Numbered from the stretch's first letter, positions 17,155-26,681 are shown. The stretch is 64,000 nucleotides of DNA from Mucilaginibacter_A sp050955045 (GCA_050955045.1 JBPBQV010000030.1:62001-126000); one strand, 5' to 3'. The notes: generated by a model from the letters alone, not told the origin. A program made the numbers and translations.

Positions 17155-18516
17155 ATGTGGTACAATAACATCCTCGAAACCATTGGTAACACGCCTTTAG
17201 TTAAGCTAAATATCATTCCAAAAGATATCAAAGCAACTGTTTTGGCCAAAATAGAAACGACCAATCCCGGAAATTCTATTAAAGACCGGATGGCTTTAAA
17301 AATGATTGAAGATGCTGAAGCAAGTGGAAGACTAAAACCAGGCGGAACAATTATCGAAGGAACTTCTGGCAATACCGGAATGGGTTTGGCAATTGCAGCT
17401 GTTATAAAAGGTTACAAATGTATTTTCACCACTACAGATAAGCAATCCAAAGAAAAAGTAGATGCATTGCGCGCTTTTGGGGCGGAAGTTATCGTTTGTC
17501 CAACCAACGTTGATCCGGAAGATCCGCGTTCTTATTATTCTGTTTCTACGCGTTTGGAAAGGGAAGTTCCTAATTCCTGGAAACCAAATCAGTACGATAA
17601 TCCATCCAATACACAAGCAAATTATGAGCAAACCGGACCGGAAATTTGGGAACAAACCGAAGGAAAAATTACACATTTAATTGTTGGTGCGGGAACTGGC
17701 GGTACGATTTCGGGCGTAGGGAAATTTTTAAAAGAAAAGAATCCGGATATTCAAATCCTGGGAATTGATACGTATGGATCCGTTTTTAAAAAATATAAGG
17801 AAACCGGTATTTTCGATAAAAATGAAATCTATCCGTACATCACCGAAGGAATTGGAGAAGATTTTTTACCTCAAAATGTAAACTTCGAGGTGATAGATTA
17901 TTTTGAGAAAGTAACCGATAAAGATGCCGCTTTGATGACCAGAGAAATTGCCCGTAAAGAAGGCATTTTTGCCGGAAATTCTGCTGGTTCTGCAGTTGCT
18001 GGTTTAATGCAGATGAAAGACCGGTTTAAAGAAGGTGATGTGGTTGTTGTTATTTTCCCGGATCATGGTTCCCGCTATATGGGGAAAATGTATAATGAAG
18101 ACTGGTTGCGCGAACGGGGATTTTTGAAAAATGAAAAATTGACTGCACGCAGTATCATCAGCAAAGAAACTGATCAAGAAATAGTAACGATAGATGCGGA
18201 AGAAAGCATTTTAAAAGCAATTAATATCATTAAGTCGTTAAACATTTCTCAGATTCCAGTTACACAGCACGAAATGATTATCGGTAAAATTACTGAAAGT
18301 GATATTCTCGATGCTCTGCTGGAAAATCCTGCTTTAAAATCGCATCCGGTAAAAGATATTATTACTTCGCCTTTTCCTTTTGTTGATCTGAATACTTCTA
18401 TCGACAAAATTTCTTCGCTCATCAACAAAGAAAATACAGCCGTTTTGGTGGAAGATGAAAGAGGTAGGTTTAAAATCATTACGCAATACGATATTATTAA
18501 CGCGATATCGGCGTAA
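17155..18516 (+). CDS. cystathionine beta-synthase (PLP enzyme with C-terminal CBS pair)
   Basis: Condenses serine (or O-acetylserine) with homocysteine (or sulfide) using PLP. 453 residues. Lys43 in NSIKDRMA is the Schiff-base lysine; GTSGNTGMG (about 69-77) binds the substrate carboxylate and GAGTGGTISG (about 177-186) binds PLP phosphate. Residues from about 340 form two CBS motifs, a regulatory nucleotide/SAM-binding module. There is no N-terminal heme domain. The CBS tail separates it from plain cysteine synthase, though the sulfur acceptor cannot be fixed from sequence alone. A bidirectional hairpin follows. Confidence 0.92.
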   Translation: MWYNNILETIGNTPLVKLNIIPKDIKATVLAKIETTNPGNSIKDRMALKMIEDAEASGRLKPGGTIIEGTSGNTGMGLAIAAVIKGYKCIFTTTDKQSKEKVDALRAFGAEVIVCPTNVDPEDPRSYYSVSTRLEREVPNSWKPNQYDNPSNTQANYEQTGPEIWEQTEGKITHLIVGAGTGGTISGVGKFLKEKNPDIQILGIDTYGSVFKKYKETGIFDKNEIYPYITEGIGEDFLPQNVNFEVIDYFEKVTDKDAALMTREIARKEGIFAGNSAGSAVAGLMQMKDRFKEGDVVVVIFPDHGSRYMGKMYNEDWLRERGFLKNEKLTARSIISKETDQEIVTIDAEESILKAINIIKSLNISQIPVTQHEMIIGKITESDILDALLENPALKSHPVKDIITSPFPFVDLNTSIDKISSLINKENTAVLVEDERGRFKIITQYDIINAISA

Positions 18517-18536
18517 TTAAACACAAATATTTAGGT

Positions 18537-18580
18537 GATAAAAGAAGCATTGTTTTTAATAGAACAATGCTTCTTTTATG
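18537..18580. terminator. bidirectional hairpin made of two inverted 15-bp words
   Basis: GATAAAAGAAGCATT (18537-18551) faces AATGCTTCTTTTATG (18566-18580) around GTTTTTAATAGAAC. It lies between convergent cbs-type and murA genes and would terminate both. Confidence 0.85.
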
Positions 18581-18597
18581 ATACAAAAATAGGTAAA

Positions 18598-19902
18598 CTA
18601 TATTCTGCGGATATCTGCTCCTAAAGCCAGCAAGCGTTGATCTATGTGCTGATAGCCACGTTCAATTTGCTCAATATTGCTGATTACTGATTTTCCTTTT
18701 GCAGATAAAGCAGCAATCAATAAAGAAACGCCGGCACGTATATCAGGCGAAGTCATTTCGATTCCACGTAACTGTACTTTTTTATCTAAACCAATTACTG
18801 TTGCGCGGTGCGGATCGCAAAGAATAATTTGCGCGCCCATATCAATCAGTTTATCTACAAAAAACAAACGGCTTTCAAACATTTTTTGGTGAATCAGTAC
18901 TGAACCTTTTGCTTGCGTAGCAATCACCAAAACGATACTCAGTAAATCCGGTGTAAAGCCTGGCCATGGCGCATCTGCAACAGTTAAAATTGAACCATCA
19001 ATAAAGGTATCTATCTCGTAGCTTTTTTGTGCAGGAATGTAAATATCATCACCGCGCAACTCAAACTTAATTCCTAAACGCGCAAACGTATTTGGGATAA
19101 TTCCCAATTCCTGAAAGCAAACATTTTTGATCGTAATTTCTGATTCCGTCATGGCTGCCAAACCGATAAAAGAACCAATTTCAATCATATCCGGCAGTAA
19201 ACGATGTTCCGTTCCGCCTAATTGTGTTACACCTTCAATAGTTAACAAATTGGATTTAATACCAGAAATTTTGGCGCCCATCCGGTTCAGCATTTTACAA
19301 AGCTGTTGCAAGTATGGTTCGCAAGCAGCGTTATAAATAGTTGTTATTCCTTTGGCAAGCACAGCAGCCATTACTACGTTTGCCGTTCCGGTTACAGATG
19401 CCTCTTCCAGCAAAATTTCTGTTCCCTGTAAGTTGGTAGCATCTACATCAAAAAATTCTTCGCTGGCATTATACTCAAAGCGTGCGCCTAATTTTTCAAA
19501 ACCTAAAAAGTGTGTGTCTAACCTTCTGCGACCAATTTTATCGCCTCCAGGTTTTGGTATTGCGGCTTTGCCAAATCGTGCCAAAAGCGGACCAACTATC
19601 ATGATTGAACCTCTTAAACCACTACCTTTTTGCTTAAAAGCATCCGATTTAAAAAAATCTTGGTTAATGTTTTTAGCCTGAAAAGAATAAGTATCAGCAG
19701 CTGTGCGTTCTGTTTCAACGCCCATATCGCCCAAAAGCTCTATAAGCTTATTCACATCTTTTATATCCGGAATATTGCTGATCGTTACCTTTTCTTCCGT
19801 AAGCAACACTGCAGATATAACCTGCAACGCTTCATTTTTGGCACCCTGGGGTACAATTTCTCCCTTTAAAGGTTTGCCGCCCCATATTTCAAATGCACTC
19901 AT
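18598..19902 (-). CDS. murA: UDP-N-acetylglucosamine 1-carboxyvinyltransferase MurA, Asp-for-Cys variant
   Basis: Transfers enolpyruvate from PEP to UDP-GlcNAc, the first committed step of peptidoglycan synthesis. 434 residues. PQGAKNEALQ (about 18-27) carries the conserved Lys/Asn. In the active-site loop, PGGDKIGRRRLDTH aligns with the E. coli PGGCTIGARPVDLH segment, so Asp121 replaces the catalytic/fosfomycin-alkylated Cys115. Such Asp variants are known to be active and fosfomycin-insensitive. The DUF4290 gene starts upstream on the same strand with a 29-bp gap, a common Bacteroidota pairing. Confidence 0.96.
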   Translation of the reverse strand: MSAFEIWGGKPLKGEIVPQGAKNEALQVISAVLLTEEKVTISNIPDIKDVNKLIELLGDMGVETERTAADTYSFQAKNINQDFFKSDAFKQKGSGLRGSIMIVGPLLARFGKAAIPKPGGDKIGRRRLDTHFLGFEKLGARFEYNASEEFFDVDATNLQGTEILLEEASVTGTANVVMAAVLAKGITTIYNAACEPYLQQLCKMLNRMGAKISGIKSNLLTIEGVTQLGGTEHRLLPDMIEIGSFIGLAAMTESEITIKNVCFQELGIIPNTFARLGIKFELRGDDIYIPAQKSYEIDTFIDGSILTVADAPWPGFTPDLLSIVLVIATQAKGSVLIHQKMFESRLFFVDKLIDMGAQIILCDPHRATVIGLDKKVQLRGIEMTSPDIRAGVSLLIAALSAKGKSVISNIEQIERGYQHIDQRLLALGADIRRI

Positions 19903-19918
19903 ATCTTAATTTTTACCC

Positions 19919-19933
19919 GGTAAAAACAGTATT
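19919..19933 (-). repeat. 15-bp word, GT class
   Basis: GGTAAAAACAGTATT in the short gap between murA and DUF4290, touching the DUF4290 stop codon. Confidence 0.78.
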
Positions 19934-20642
19934 AAAATTTTCTGCCGGGATTATTATTGTTAGTTCGGTTACGGTTATTATTGTTGTTTTGCATGTGCCG
20001 CGGATTGTTGTTATTGTTTTGGCGACCTTTATTATTTTGATTTTGGTTGCTTCCAGCACGCGGACGATTGGTATTTTGCGCAACCGGCGTACGATATTCT
20101 ACACGGTTAAGGTTAACGTTTTCTTCCAACTGCAACTCGCCTTTTGATAAGATTTTTAAATCATTCAAAATTGTTTCATCCGCAACCGAATCTTTGTTCC
20201 AAGTAACGTAAGCCATCTTCATAAAATTCGCAATGGATTGTACCATATGTTGCCGGCGCGGTTCATCTTCAATGGTTTTAGCTTTTTCGATCATCAGTTC
20301 AATCGTTTTGCCATAATGTTTAAAGCTGATTCTTTGCTGCGGATATTTTAATGCATCCGGTTTGAAGTGGATCATTTCCTCCGTTGGCTTCGGATAAGGA
20401 GAATCTACATCAATCTTAAAATCAGAAATAATATGGAGATGATCCCACAATTTGTGTTTAAAATCAGCCACATCTCGCAAATGTGGATTTAAAAATCCCA
20501 TCAGGTCAATCACTACTTTTGCGTACTGGTTACGCTCATCTTTGGTGGGCAATGCAACAATATATTTAACCATATTCTGCACGTTGCGGCCGTATTCAGA
20601 AAGGATTAATTTATTGCGGGAGGTGTTATAATCAAAAGTCAT
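19932..20642 (-). CDS. DUF4290 family protein with Asn-rich tail
   Basis: 236 residues. The first ~180 match the Bacteroidota-restricted DUF4290 family (start MTFDYNTSRNKLILSEYG; NPHLRDVADFKHKLWDHL near 70). The last ~45 residues are low-complexity Asn/Arg/Gln, typical of a disordered, possibly RNA-binding tail. No function is established. Its constant position next to murA suggests a role linked to envelope growth, but that is context only. The ORF is cytoplasmic by sequence, with no signal peptide or membrane segment. Confidence 0.9.
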   Translation of the reverse strand: MTFDYNTSRNKLILSEYGRNVQNMVKYIVALPTKDERNQYAKVVIDLMGFLNPHLRDVADFKHKLWDHLHIISDFKIDVDSPYPKPTEEMIHFKPDALKYPQQRISFKHYGKTIELMIEKAKTIEDEPRRQHMVQSIANFMKMAYVTWNKDSVADETILNDLKILSKGELQLEENVNLNRVEYRTPVAQNTNRPRAGSNQNQNNKGRQNNNNNPRHMQNNNNNRNRTNNNNPGRKF

Positions 20643-20717
20643 ATCTAAAATTAAACAGGTAATACCTTCTGTTATACGGAAGGATTTGCATTTAAAGCGT
20701 TAATATACTTTAAATAG

Positions 20718-20732
20718 TATAAAAGAAGCTAT
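20718..20732 (-). repeat. 15-bp word, TC class, degenerate right end
   Basis: TATAAAAGAAGCTAT overlaps the uvrD/pcrA stop codon (20729-20731). Confidence 0.65.
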
Positions 20733-22999
20733 TCTACGATGCGAAGTTTGGCAAATTTAAGCAACAATTGCTTCTGTCCAAGTTCTTTAAAAAATATTGT
20801 TGCTTTTATATCAGGTTTGTTGCCTTCCAAGTTAATTACTTTGCCAAAACCAAACCGTTCGTGCTCTACTTCCATGCCTGCTTGTAATTTGTTCATATCA
20901 GAAGGTACAAAACCAGCGGTAGGAACATGCGCTTTTGCTAAAACTGAAGTTGTTTTGGGGCTAGCAGCTGATGCTTTTGGTTTAGAGAAAGTATCATTAT
21001 TACGATTGTTCGGCTTTTCATCATCAAAAAACGGGTTGCCGGTTGCCGGTTTTGCACTGTAATCCAGTTCCAGAAACTTAGCATCAATTTCATCTAAAAA
21101 CCGACTTGGTTCGCAATTAATTAAGGTGCCAAATTTAAACCTGGAAGTGGCATAACTTAGCGTCAGTTTATGTTCTGTCCGCGTTACGCCTACATAAAAC
21201 AAACGGCGTTCTTCTTCCAAATCAGTTCTGGAATTTAAAGACAGTTGCGATGGAAACAGGTTTTCTTCCAATCCAACCACAAAAACATGCGGAAATTCCA
21301 ATCCTTTTGAAGAGTGAATTGTCATCAGCGAAACCGTATCTGCATCCTTGTTTTTGTCGTTATCGTCGTTGGTTAATAAAGCAATATCCTGCAAGAAAAC
21401 GTCTAAACCTTTTTCTTCAATATCTTCACGTTCAGAAAATTCCTTGATTCCGTTTAACAATTCCTGGATATTCTCATGCCGGTTTAATCCTTCTACAGAT
21501 TTATCTTCATACAAATCCTTTAACAAACCGGAGTGCTGGGCAATGTGTAAAGCAGCTTCATAAGCAGATTGGTTTTGTGTGATTACCTGAAAGCTCTGAA
21601 TCATGGTGATAAATTTGCTTACAGTAGAAGCCGTTTTTCCGTCCAGATATTTTGCAGGATCAGAAGCAGCTTCCCATAAACTAATTTGATGCTGGTTTGC
21701 GCTAACAATCAACTTATCAATTGTAGTATCACCAATGCCTCTTTTAGGGTAATTAACTACGCGTTTAAAAGCCGATTCGTCATGCGGATTATAAGTTAAG
21801 CGGAAATAAGCAATTAAATCCTTGATCTCTTTACGCTGATAAAAAGACAAGCCGCCATATATTTTATACGGAATATTAAGTTTGCGTAATGCTTCCTCCA
21901 TTGATCTGGATTGTGCATTGGTTCGATATAAAATTGCGAAATCATGCCAGCGTAAACCTTTGTTTGCGTGTTCTTGCAAAATTCCTTCAGACACCATTTT
22001 GCCTTCTTCGTTATCGCTGAAGGCTCGCATTACTTTTATTTTATCGCCATGCTCTTTCTCAGAATAAACCAATTTTTTAAGCTGATCTTTATTATTAGCG
22101 ATAATGCTGTTGGCTACATTAACGATGTTTTGGGTTGAACGATAATTTTGCTCCAACTTAAAAATATTCAGATCAGGATAATCCTTTTCAAAATTTAAAA
22201 TGTTCTGAATATTGGCACCACGAAAAGCGTAAATGCTTTGCGCATCATCTCCAACCACACAAATATTTTCGTTGATGGCAGCCAAGCGTTTCACAATTAA
22301 ATATTGCGAATAGTTAGTATCCTGATACTCATCAACCATCAGATACTTAAATTTATTCTGATATTTATACAACGTTTCAGGATGAGTTTTAAGCAGTTCG
22401 TTGGTTTTAAACAGCAAATCATCAAAATCCATTGCGCCCGCACGGAAACAACGTACAGCATAAGTTTCATATATCTTGCCTAACTGTCCGCGTCCACCCG
22501 AAAAATCATCCGCCTGAATCTGGTCGTTCTGCTGATATTCCTGCCAGGAAATCAAATTGTTTTTAGCTGCAGAAATTCGGTTGTAAACGAAGTTCGCGCT
22601 GTACAATTTATCATCCAAGTTCATTTCTTTCAGGATGGCGCGAAGTAAACTTTTGCTATCGTCCGTATCATAAATGGTAAAGTTTGACGGATAACCAATT
22701 TTTGCAGCTTCCACCCGAAGCAGCTTGGCAAACACCGAGTGAAAAGTGCCCATCCAGATATTTTTAGCTTCTACGCCTACCACGTTCACAATCCTGTCGC
22801 GCATTTCGCGGGCAGCTTTATTAGTAAAAGTTAAAACCAGAATGTTAAAAGCATCAACCCGCTGTCTGATTAAATGTGCTACCCGATAAGTAATTACTCT
22901 TGTTTTACCCGAACCGGCACCGGCAATAATCATCACTGGTCCTTTAACGCACTCTACCGCTGCTCTTTGCGAAGGGTTTAACCCTTGTAAATATTCCAA
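20729..22999 (-). CDS. pcrA: UvrD/PcrA-type superfamily 1 DNA helicase
   Basis: 3'-5' DNA helicase for repair and replication-conflict resolution. 756 residues. It has the Q motif LNPSQRAAVE (7-16), Walker A GAGSGKTR (about 27-34), FTNKAAREM, Walker B MVDEYQDTNYSQY, GDDAQSIYAFRGA, the QNYRS motif IV, and the VSLMTIHSSKGLEF motif V near 575. The C-terminus has the Tudor-like PcrA tail (VEHERFGFGKVI). The start must be TTG: an in-frame stop lies 12 bases upstream with no ATG between, and the N-terminus matches the family exactly. Confidence 0.96.
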   Translation of the reverse strand: MEYLQGLNPSQRAAVECVKGPVMIIAGAGSGKTRVITYRVAHLIRQRVDAFNILVLTFTNKAAREMRDRIVNVVGVEAKNIWMGTFHSVFAKLLRVEAAKIGYPSNFTIYDTDDSKSLLRAILKEMNLDDKLYSANFVYNRISAAKNNLISWQEYQQNDQIQADDFSGGRGQLGKIYETYAVRCFRAGAMDFDDLLFKTNELLKTHPETLYKYQNKFKYLMVDEYQDTNYSQYLIVKRLAAINENICVVGDDAQSIYAFRGANIQNILNFEKDYPDLNIFKLEQNYRSTQNIVNVANSIIANNKDQLKKLVYSEKEHGDKIKVMRAFSDNEEGKMVSEGILQEHANKGLRWHDFAILYRTNAQSRSMEEALRKLNIPYKIYGGLSFYQRKEIKDLIAYFRLTYNPHDESAFKRVVNYPKRGIGDTTIDKLIVSANQHQISLWEAASDPAKYLDGKTASTVSKFITMIQSFQVITQNQSAYEAALHIAQHSGLLKDLYEDKSVEGLNRHENIQELLNGIKEFSEREDIEEKGLDVFLQDIALLTNDDNDKNKDADTVSLMTIHSSKGLEFPHVFVVGLEENLFPSQLSLNSRTDLEEERRLFYVGVTRTEHKLTLSYATSRFKFGTLINCEPSRFLDEIDAKFLELDYSAKPATGNPFFDDEKPNNRNNDTFSKPKASAASPKTTSVLAKAHVPTAGFVPSDMNKLQAGMEVEHERFGFGKVINLEGNKPDIKATIFFKELGQKQLLLKFAKLRIVE

Positions 23000-23020
23000 A
23001 ATATTCTTTTTAGTTTACTG

Positions 23021-23028
23021 CAAAATTA
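23021..23028 (-). promoter_or_regulatory. -7 box upstream of pcrA
   Basis: On the minus strand TAATTTTG fits TAnnTTTG, 21 bp before the TTG start. Confidence 0.42.
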
Positions 23029-23054
23029 AAAATACTGTGCGGAGTTAACAGGCA

Positions 23055-23069
23055 GATGCTTCTTTTATC
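23055..23069 (+). repeat. 15-bp word, TC class, exact
   Basis: GATGCTTCTTTTATC followed by TGCATAAATT, between pcrA and the TPR kinase-like gene. Confidence 0.85.
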
Positions 23070-23077
23070 TGCATAAA

Positions 23078-24529
23078 TTATGTTTTGCCTAAATTATGAT
23101 CATCATTAAGCAATTTACTCATGCTGATAATTTCATCATCAATTTCAAAAACGCAATTTTTGATCAGCTGTGTACATTCTTTCTGATCTATTAATCCATT
23201 TTCCTCTAAATAAACAATGCCTTTTAGTGTAACTATTGGGCCACGAATTTGATGCGATAAATGCAGCGAGTAATCAGAAAGTGTTTTATTTTTTATCTTC
23301 AAATCCTTAGTACGCTCATCAATAATATCTTCTAAATGTTGATTAACGCGATCAAGATTTTCCCTTTGCTTGGATACTTCGGTATTGAGATGGGTAAGTT
23401 CCTGGTTGCTTCGGTTTGTTCTTTTGATATTGATAACCAATAGAAAAACTAAAGCAAATAATAAACCTGCTACCGCTGTGCTAAACCAAAAAAGTGTTTT
23501 GGCATATTTTTGCTGTGCAATTATACGTTCGTTTTTTCTTCTGTTTTCAAGCTGATTAAACAAGTTAGATCCAAGTGTAATCCGCTTAGAAAATGATTGT
23601 CGGTAATAAGCACTATCCTGACTGTAATTTTGTTTCAAATAATTTAAAGCAGTTTTATAATCACCTTTTTTATAAGCCAGCCGGTAGAAGCCATACTTGT
23701 AATCATTTTGTAAATCCCGGTTGTCCAGATTCTTGGCATATTCAAAACCATCTTTTAGCACTTTTTCTGCTTGGTCAAACTCATTTAAACTGAGGTAAAC
23801 ATTTAATAAGGATAAATTGATGAATGCAATTGTAATATTTAAATTTTGCGATTTTGCTTTTATTAGTGCTTCCTGCAGTATATCTTCCGCTTTTTGATAT
23901 TGCTTTAAATAGGTATATAAATCCCCCATGTTTAGCATACATTGTACAATTGGTTCAATAGCATTTGTCTTCTTAAACAACTTCATGCTTATCTGAAATT
24001 TTTCAAGAGCAGCTGTGAAGTTTTTTTGCTTCATCTCAATAATTCCAATATTTACATATAAAGCTGCAACTCTTGGTTTGTCATTAAATTTTTTTGCAAT
24101 CAGTATCGCTTTGTAATAATATTCTAAAGCTTTACCATGATCACTTAATGAATATAAATTACCAATATTATTATAAACTTTTCCTACTCCCTGCAGATTA
24201 TTATCTTGTTCAAAGTAGGAAATTGCTTCTAAATATTTAGCCAAAGTTTTTTCATATTCGCTTAAATAAAACTGTCCTATCCCCGCTACGCGGCAGGCTT
24301 CTGCCTGTCCATTTATACTGTTCAAGTTTTTTGCAAGAGAAAAAGCTTTTGCCGCAATTTTGATAGTTTGTTCAGGATCAGTTAATCGAATGTTATAAGC
24401 TTTGCTGTTCAAAGAATCTACCATATCTGTCTGGTTAATTTTCTGTATAGGAGAGTTTTGCAGATTTATACAGGATGCACTCTTGAAAAACAATAATAAC
24501 AGCACATTTAATATCAATAACTTAAACAT
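23078..24529 (-). CDS. TPR sensor protein with histidine-kinase dimerisation domain but no ATPase domain
   Basis: 483 residues. A signal/anchor (residues 1-20) is followed by about six tetratricopeptide repeats (roughly 45-320), a transmembrane helix (about 345-370), a coiled coil, and a DHp-like helix with SLHLSHQIRGPIVTLKGI, where His is the would-be phospho-acceptor. The protein ends about 55 residues later, with no N, G1 or G2 boxes of a HATPase. Such truncated forms may partner with another kinase, act as phosphotransfer/dimer proteins, or be remnants. No response regulator is adjacent. A small lipoprotein gene lies upstream, divergently transcribed. Confidence 0.82.
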   Translation of the reverse strand: MFKLLILNVLLLLFFKSASCINLQNSPIQKINQTDMVDSLNSKAYNIRLTDPEQTIKIAAKAFSLAKNLNSINGQAEACRVAGIGQFYLSEYEKTLAKYLEAISYFEQDNNLQGVGKVYNNIGNLYSLSDHGKALEYYYKAILIAKKFNDKPRVAALYVNIGIIEMKQKNFTAALEKFQISMKLFKKTNAIEPIVQCMLNMGDLYTYLKQYQKAEDILQEALIKAKSQNLNITIAFINLSLLNVYLSLNEFDQAEKVLKDGFEYAKNLDNRDLQNDYKYGFYRLAYKKGDYKTALNYLKQNYSQDSAYYRQSFSKRITLGSNLFNQLENRRKNERIIAQQKYAKTLFWFSTAVAGLLFALVFLLVINIKRTNRSNQELTHLNTEVSKQRENLDRVNQHLEDIIDERTKDLKIKNKTLSDYSLHLSHQIRGPIVTLKGIVYLEENGLIDQKECTQLIKNCVFEIDDEIISMSKLLNDDHNLGKT

Positions 24530-24671
24530 AGATTATATAAATTAAATATCTGAAATCAATAATTATGGAAGACTAAAATCTGAACTAAAAAAATAAATTT
24601 TATAAAAGTAACTTGTATTATAAATATACGTAATAATTAAATATAAAGAAAATTTATTAGACAAAAAAGTT

Positions 24672-24821
24672 ATGAAAAAATTTATGTTAGTACTATTTGC
24701 TTTTACAACAATTTGCACTGTATCTTGTAAAAAAGAAAGTATCAATCCTACAAGTAAAACTATTGAAAAAGAATATATGAGTGGCGGTGGCGATAAAAAA
24801 CCAAGCGGAACAATTGATTAA
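24672..24821 (+). CDS. small lipoprotein, 49 residues
   Basis: ATG at 24672 to TAA at 24819-24821. The N-terminus MKKFMLVLFAFTTIC then TVSC is a textbook lipoprotein signal with lipobox VSC (Cys19). The mature peptide is about 31 residues, Lys/Ser/Thr-rich, and ends GGGDKKPSGTID. I recognise no family. It starts about 140 bp upstream of, and divergent from, the TPR kinase-like gene. The pair could be a sensor with a small surface ligand, but this is inference. Small size leaves some doubt that it is real, although the signal is convincing. Confidence 0.62.
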   Translation: MKKFMLVLFAFTTICTVSCKKESINPTSKTIEKEYMSGGGDKKPSGTID

Positions 24822-25126
24822 TTTTTTACAAAATTATTATCTATTTTTATAATTATATTCCTGATATATAGTTAGTTTACTTATGATATTTATTTGTTAA
24901 ATTATATTTTGTAATCTAAACTTGGAAAATAATATTCATAATTTGAATTACAGTTTCAGGACAAAATTAATTGTTACTTGCAATAGTTATATTGCATAAT
25001 AGCTAAACATTCAATTTAAAGTTATTTAATATTTTAAAAAGTTACTGCAACTTATTTTATATTTAATTACAATCCAAGTTAGTTAACTTTTGATTGGGAT
25101 TTTTCTAAGAAGTTAACAGATATTAA

Positions 25127-25154
25127 TTGCATCTTTTGCAAAATTGTAGCTTTG
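25127..25154 (+). promoter_or_regulatory. candidate distal promoter of the M20 dipeptidase
   Basis: TTG (25127-25129), 17-bp spacer, TAGCTTTG (25147-25154). This would give a leader of about 140 nt. Confidence 0.4.
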
Positions 25155-25191
25155 TAGTATAGATATTTATTACATTGTAAAATTGTATTTT

Positions 25192-25206
25192 AATACTGTT
25201 TTTACA
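25192..25206 (+). repeat. 15-bp word, GT class
   Basis: AATACTGTTTTTACA in the leader region of the dipeptidase gene. Confidence 0.7.
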
Positions 25207-25276
25207 CCACTAAAGTCAAATAAATCCCATTATTGTTTCATACAGATTAACAACTTCATCGCTGCATCAAAAATTA

Positions 25277-25284
25277 TATATTTG
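25277..25284 (+). promoter_or_regulatory. -7 box close to the M20 dipeptidase start
   Basis: TATATTTG matches TAnnTTTG, 17 bp before the ATG at 25302. No -33 TTTG is evident. Confidence 0.42.
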
Positions 25285-25301
25285 TTTCAAACTGATATAT
25301 A

Positions 25302-26681
25302 ATGGAAGAAATTAAAAAATATGTAGAAGTTAATCAAGAACGGTTTTTAGATGAGCTGTTTGCTTTACTTCGTTTTCCTTCGGTAAGTGCTGATCCGAAA
25401 TATAAAAATGATGTGCTAAAAACAGCAGATTACGTAGCCGAAAAGCTGCGCGAAGCTGGCGCAGAAAACGTAGAAGTTTGCCAAACTGCTGGTTATCCGG
25501 TGGTTTATGGCGAGAAAATCATCGATCCAAATCTGCCAACAGTATTGGTTTACGGTCATTATGATGTGCAGCCGCCTGATCCGCTGGAACTTTGGAAAAC
25601 GCCTCCTTTTGAACCCACCATTCGCGATGGAAAAATTTACGCACGCGGTGCCTGCGATGACAAAGGCCAGTTTTATATGCATATTAAAGCATTTGAACTG
25701 ATGATGAAAACCAATACTTTGCCTTGCAACATCAAATTTATGATTGAAGGCGAAGAAGAAGTTGGTTCTGATAATTTGGGTATTTTTGTGCAACAAAACA
25801 AAGAAAAACTCAAAGCAGATGTTGTTCTGATTTCGGATACATCAATGCTGAGTATGGAAAACCCTTCGTTGGAAACTGGTTTGCGCGGACTTTCTTACCT
25901 GGAAGTAGAAGTTACTGGCCCAAATCGCGATTTACATTCAGGCGTTTATGGTGGTGCGGTTGCCAATCCGATCACTATACTTTCTAAAATTATTGCTTCT
26001 TTTCATGATGAAAATAACCACATCACTATTCCCGGTTTTTACGACGATGTTTTAGAGTTGACTGATGCCGAAAAATATGCTTTAAACGAAGCACCGTTCG
26101 ATCCTGATGAATATAAAAAAGATTTAGAAATTAATGAAGTTTGGGGCGAAAAAGGTTACAGTACGTTAGAACGTACCGGCACGCGCCCAACATTAGAAGT
26201 AAACGGTATTTGGGGCGGTTACATTGGCGAAGGTGCCAAAACAGTTTTGCCGTCCAAAGCTTCAGCAAAAATTTCAATGCGTTTGGTTCCTAATCAAACA
26301 TCAGCAAAAATTACAGAACTATTTACCAAACATTTTGAAAAGATTGCGCCGCCTTACGTAAAAGTAAAAGTTACACCGCATCATGGTGGCGAGCCGGTAG
26401 TTACGCCAACTTCAAGTGTGGCTTTCCGCGCAGCAGAAAAAGCAATAGAAGAATCTTTCGGTAAAAAACCAATTCCAACACGCGGCGGTGGTAGCATTCC
26501 AATTGTAGCTTTGTTTGAGCAAGAATTGGGCATAAAAACAGTATTGATGGGTTTTGGTCTGGATAGTGATGCTTTGCATTCGCCAAACGAGAAATATGAT
26601 ATTTTTAATTACTACAAAGGCATAGAAACCATTCCGTTGTTTTACAAATATTTTGCGCAGCTATCTGCAGAAAAGGTTTAA
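25302..26681 (+). CDS. M20-family dipeptidase
   Basis: Zinc-dependent carboxy/dipeptidase, 459 residues, cytoplasmic (no signal peptide). Metal site: VYGHYDVQP with His86 and Asp88, the bridging Asp in GACDDKGQ near 120, the catalytic Glu pair in EGEEEVGS near 152, ISDTSM near 178, and the C-terminal His in DALHSPNE. The middle residues of about 210-400 form the dimerisation/lid domain. Family members cleave dipeptides such as Xaa-His or Cys-Gly, and the exact substrate cannot be read from sequence. Monocistronic. Confidence 0.93.
   Translation: MEEIKKYVEVNQERFLDELFALLRFPSVSADPKYKNDVLKTADYVAEKLREAGAENVEVCQTAGYPVVYGEKIIDPNLPTVLVYGHYDVQPPDPLELWKTPPFEPTIRDGKIYARGACDDKGQFYMHIKAFELMMKTNTLPCNIKFMIEGEEEVGSDNLGIFVQQNKEKLKADVVLISDTSMLSMENPSLETGLRGLSYLEVEVTGPNRDLHSGVYGGAVANPITILSKIIASFHDENNHITIPGFYDDVLELTDAEKYALNEAPFDPDEYKKDLEINEVWGEKGYSTLERTGTRPTLEVNGIWGGYIGEGAKTVLPSKASAKISMRLVPNQTSAKITELFTKHFEKIAPPYVKVKVTPHHGGEPVVTPTSSVAFRAAEKAIEESFGKKPIPTRGGGSIPIVALFEQELGIKTVLMGFGLDSDALHSPNEKYDIFNYYKGIETIPLFYKYFAQLSAEKV

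Larger units (their letters stand above)
24822..25301. other. 480-bp AT-rich intergenic region
   Basis: Very AT-rich with no convincing ORF. It holds one GT-class 15-bp word (25192) and two promoter-like boxes upstream of the M20 dipeptidase. I see no RNA gene in it. Confidence 0.6.
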
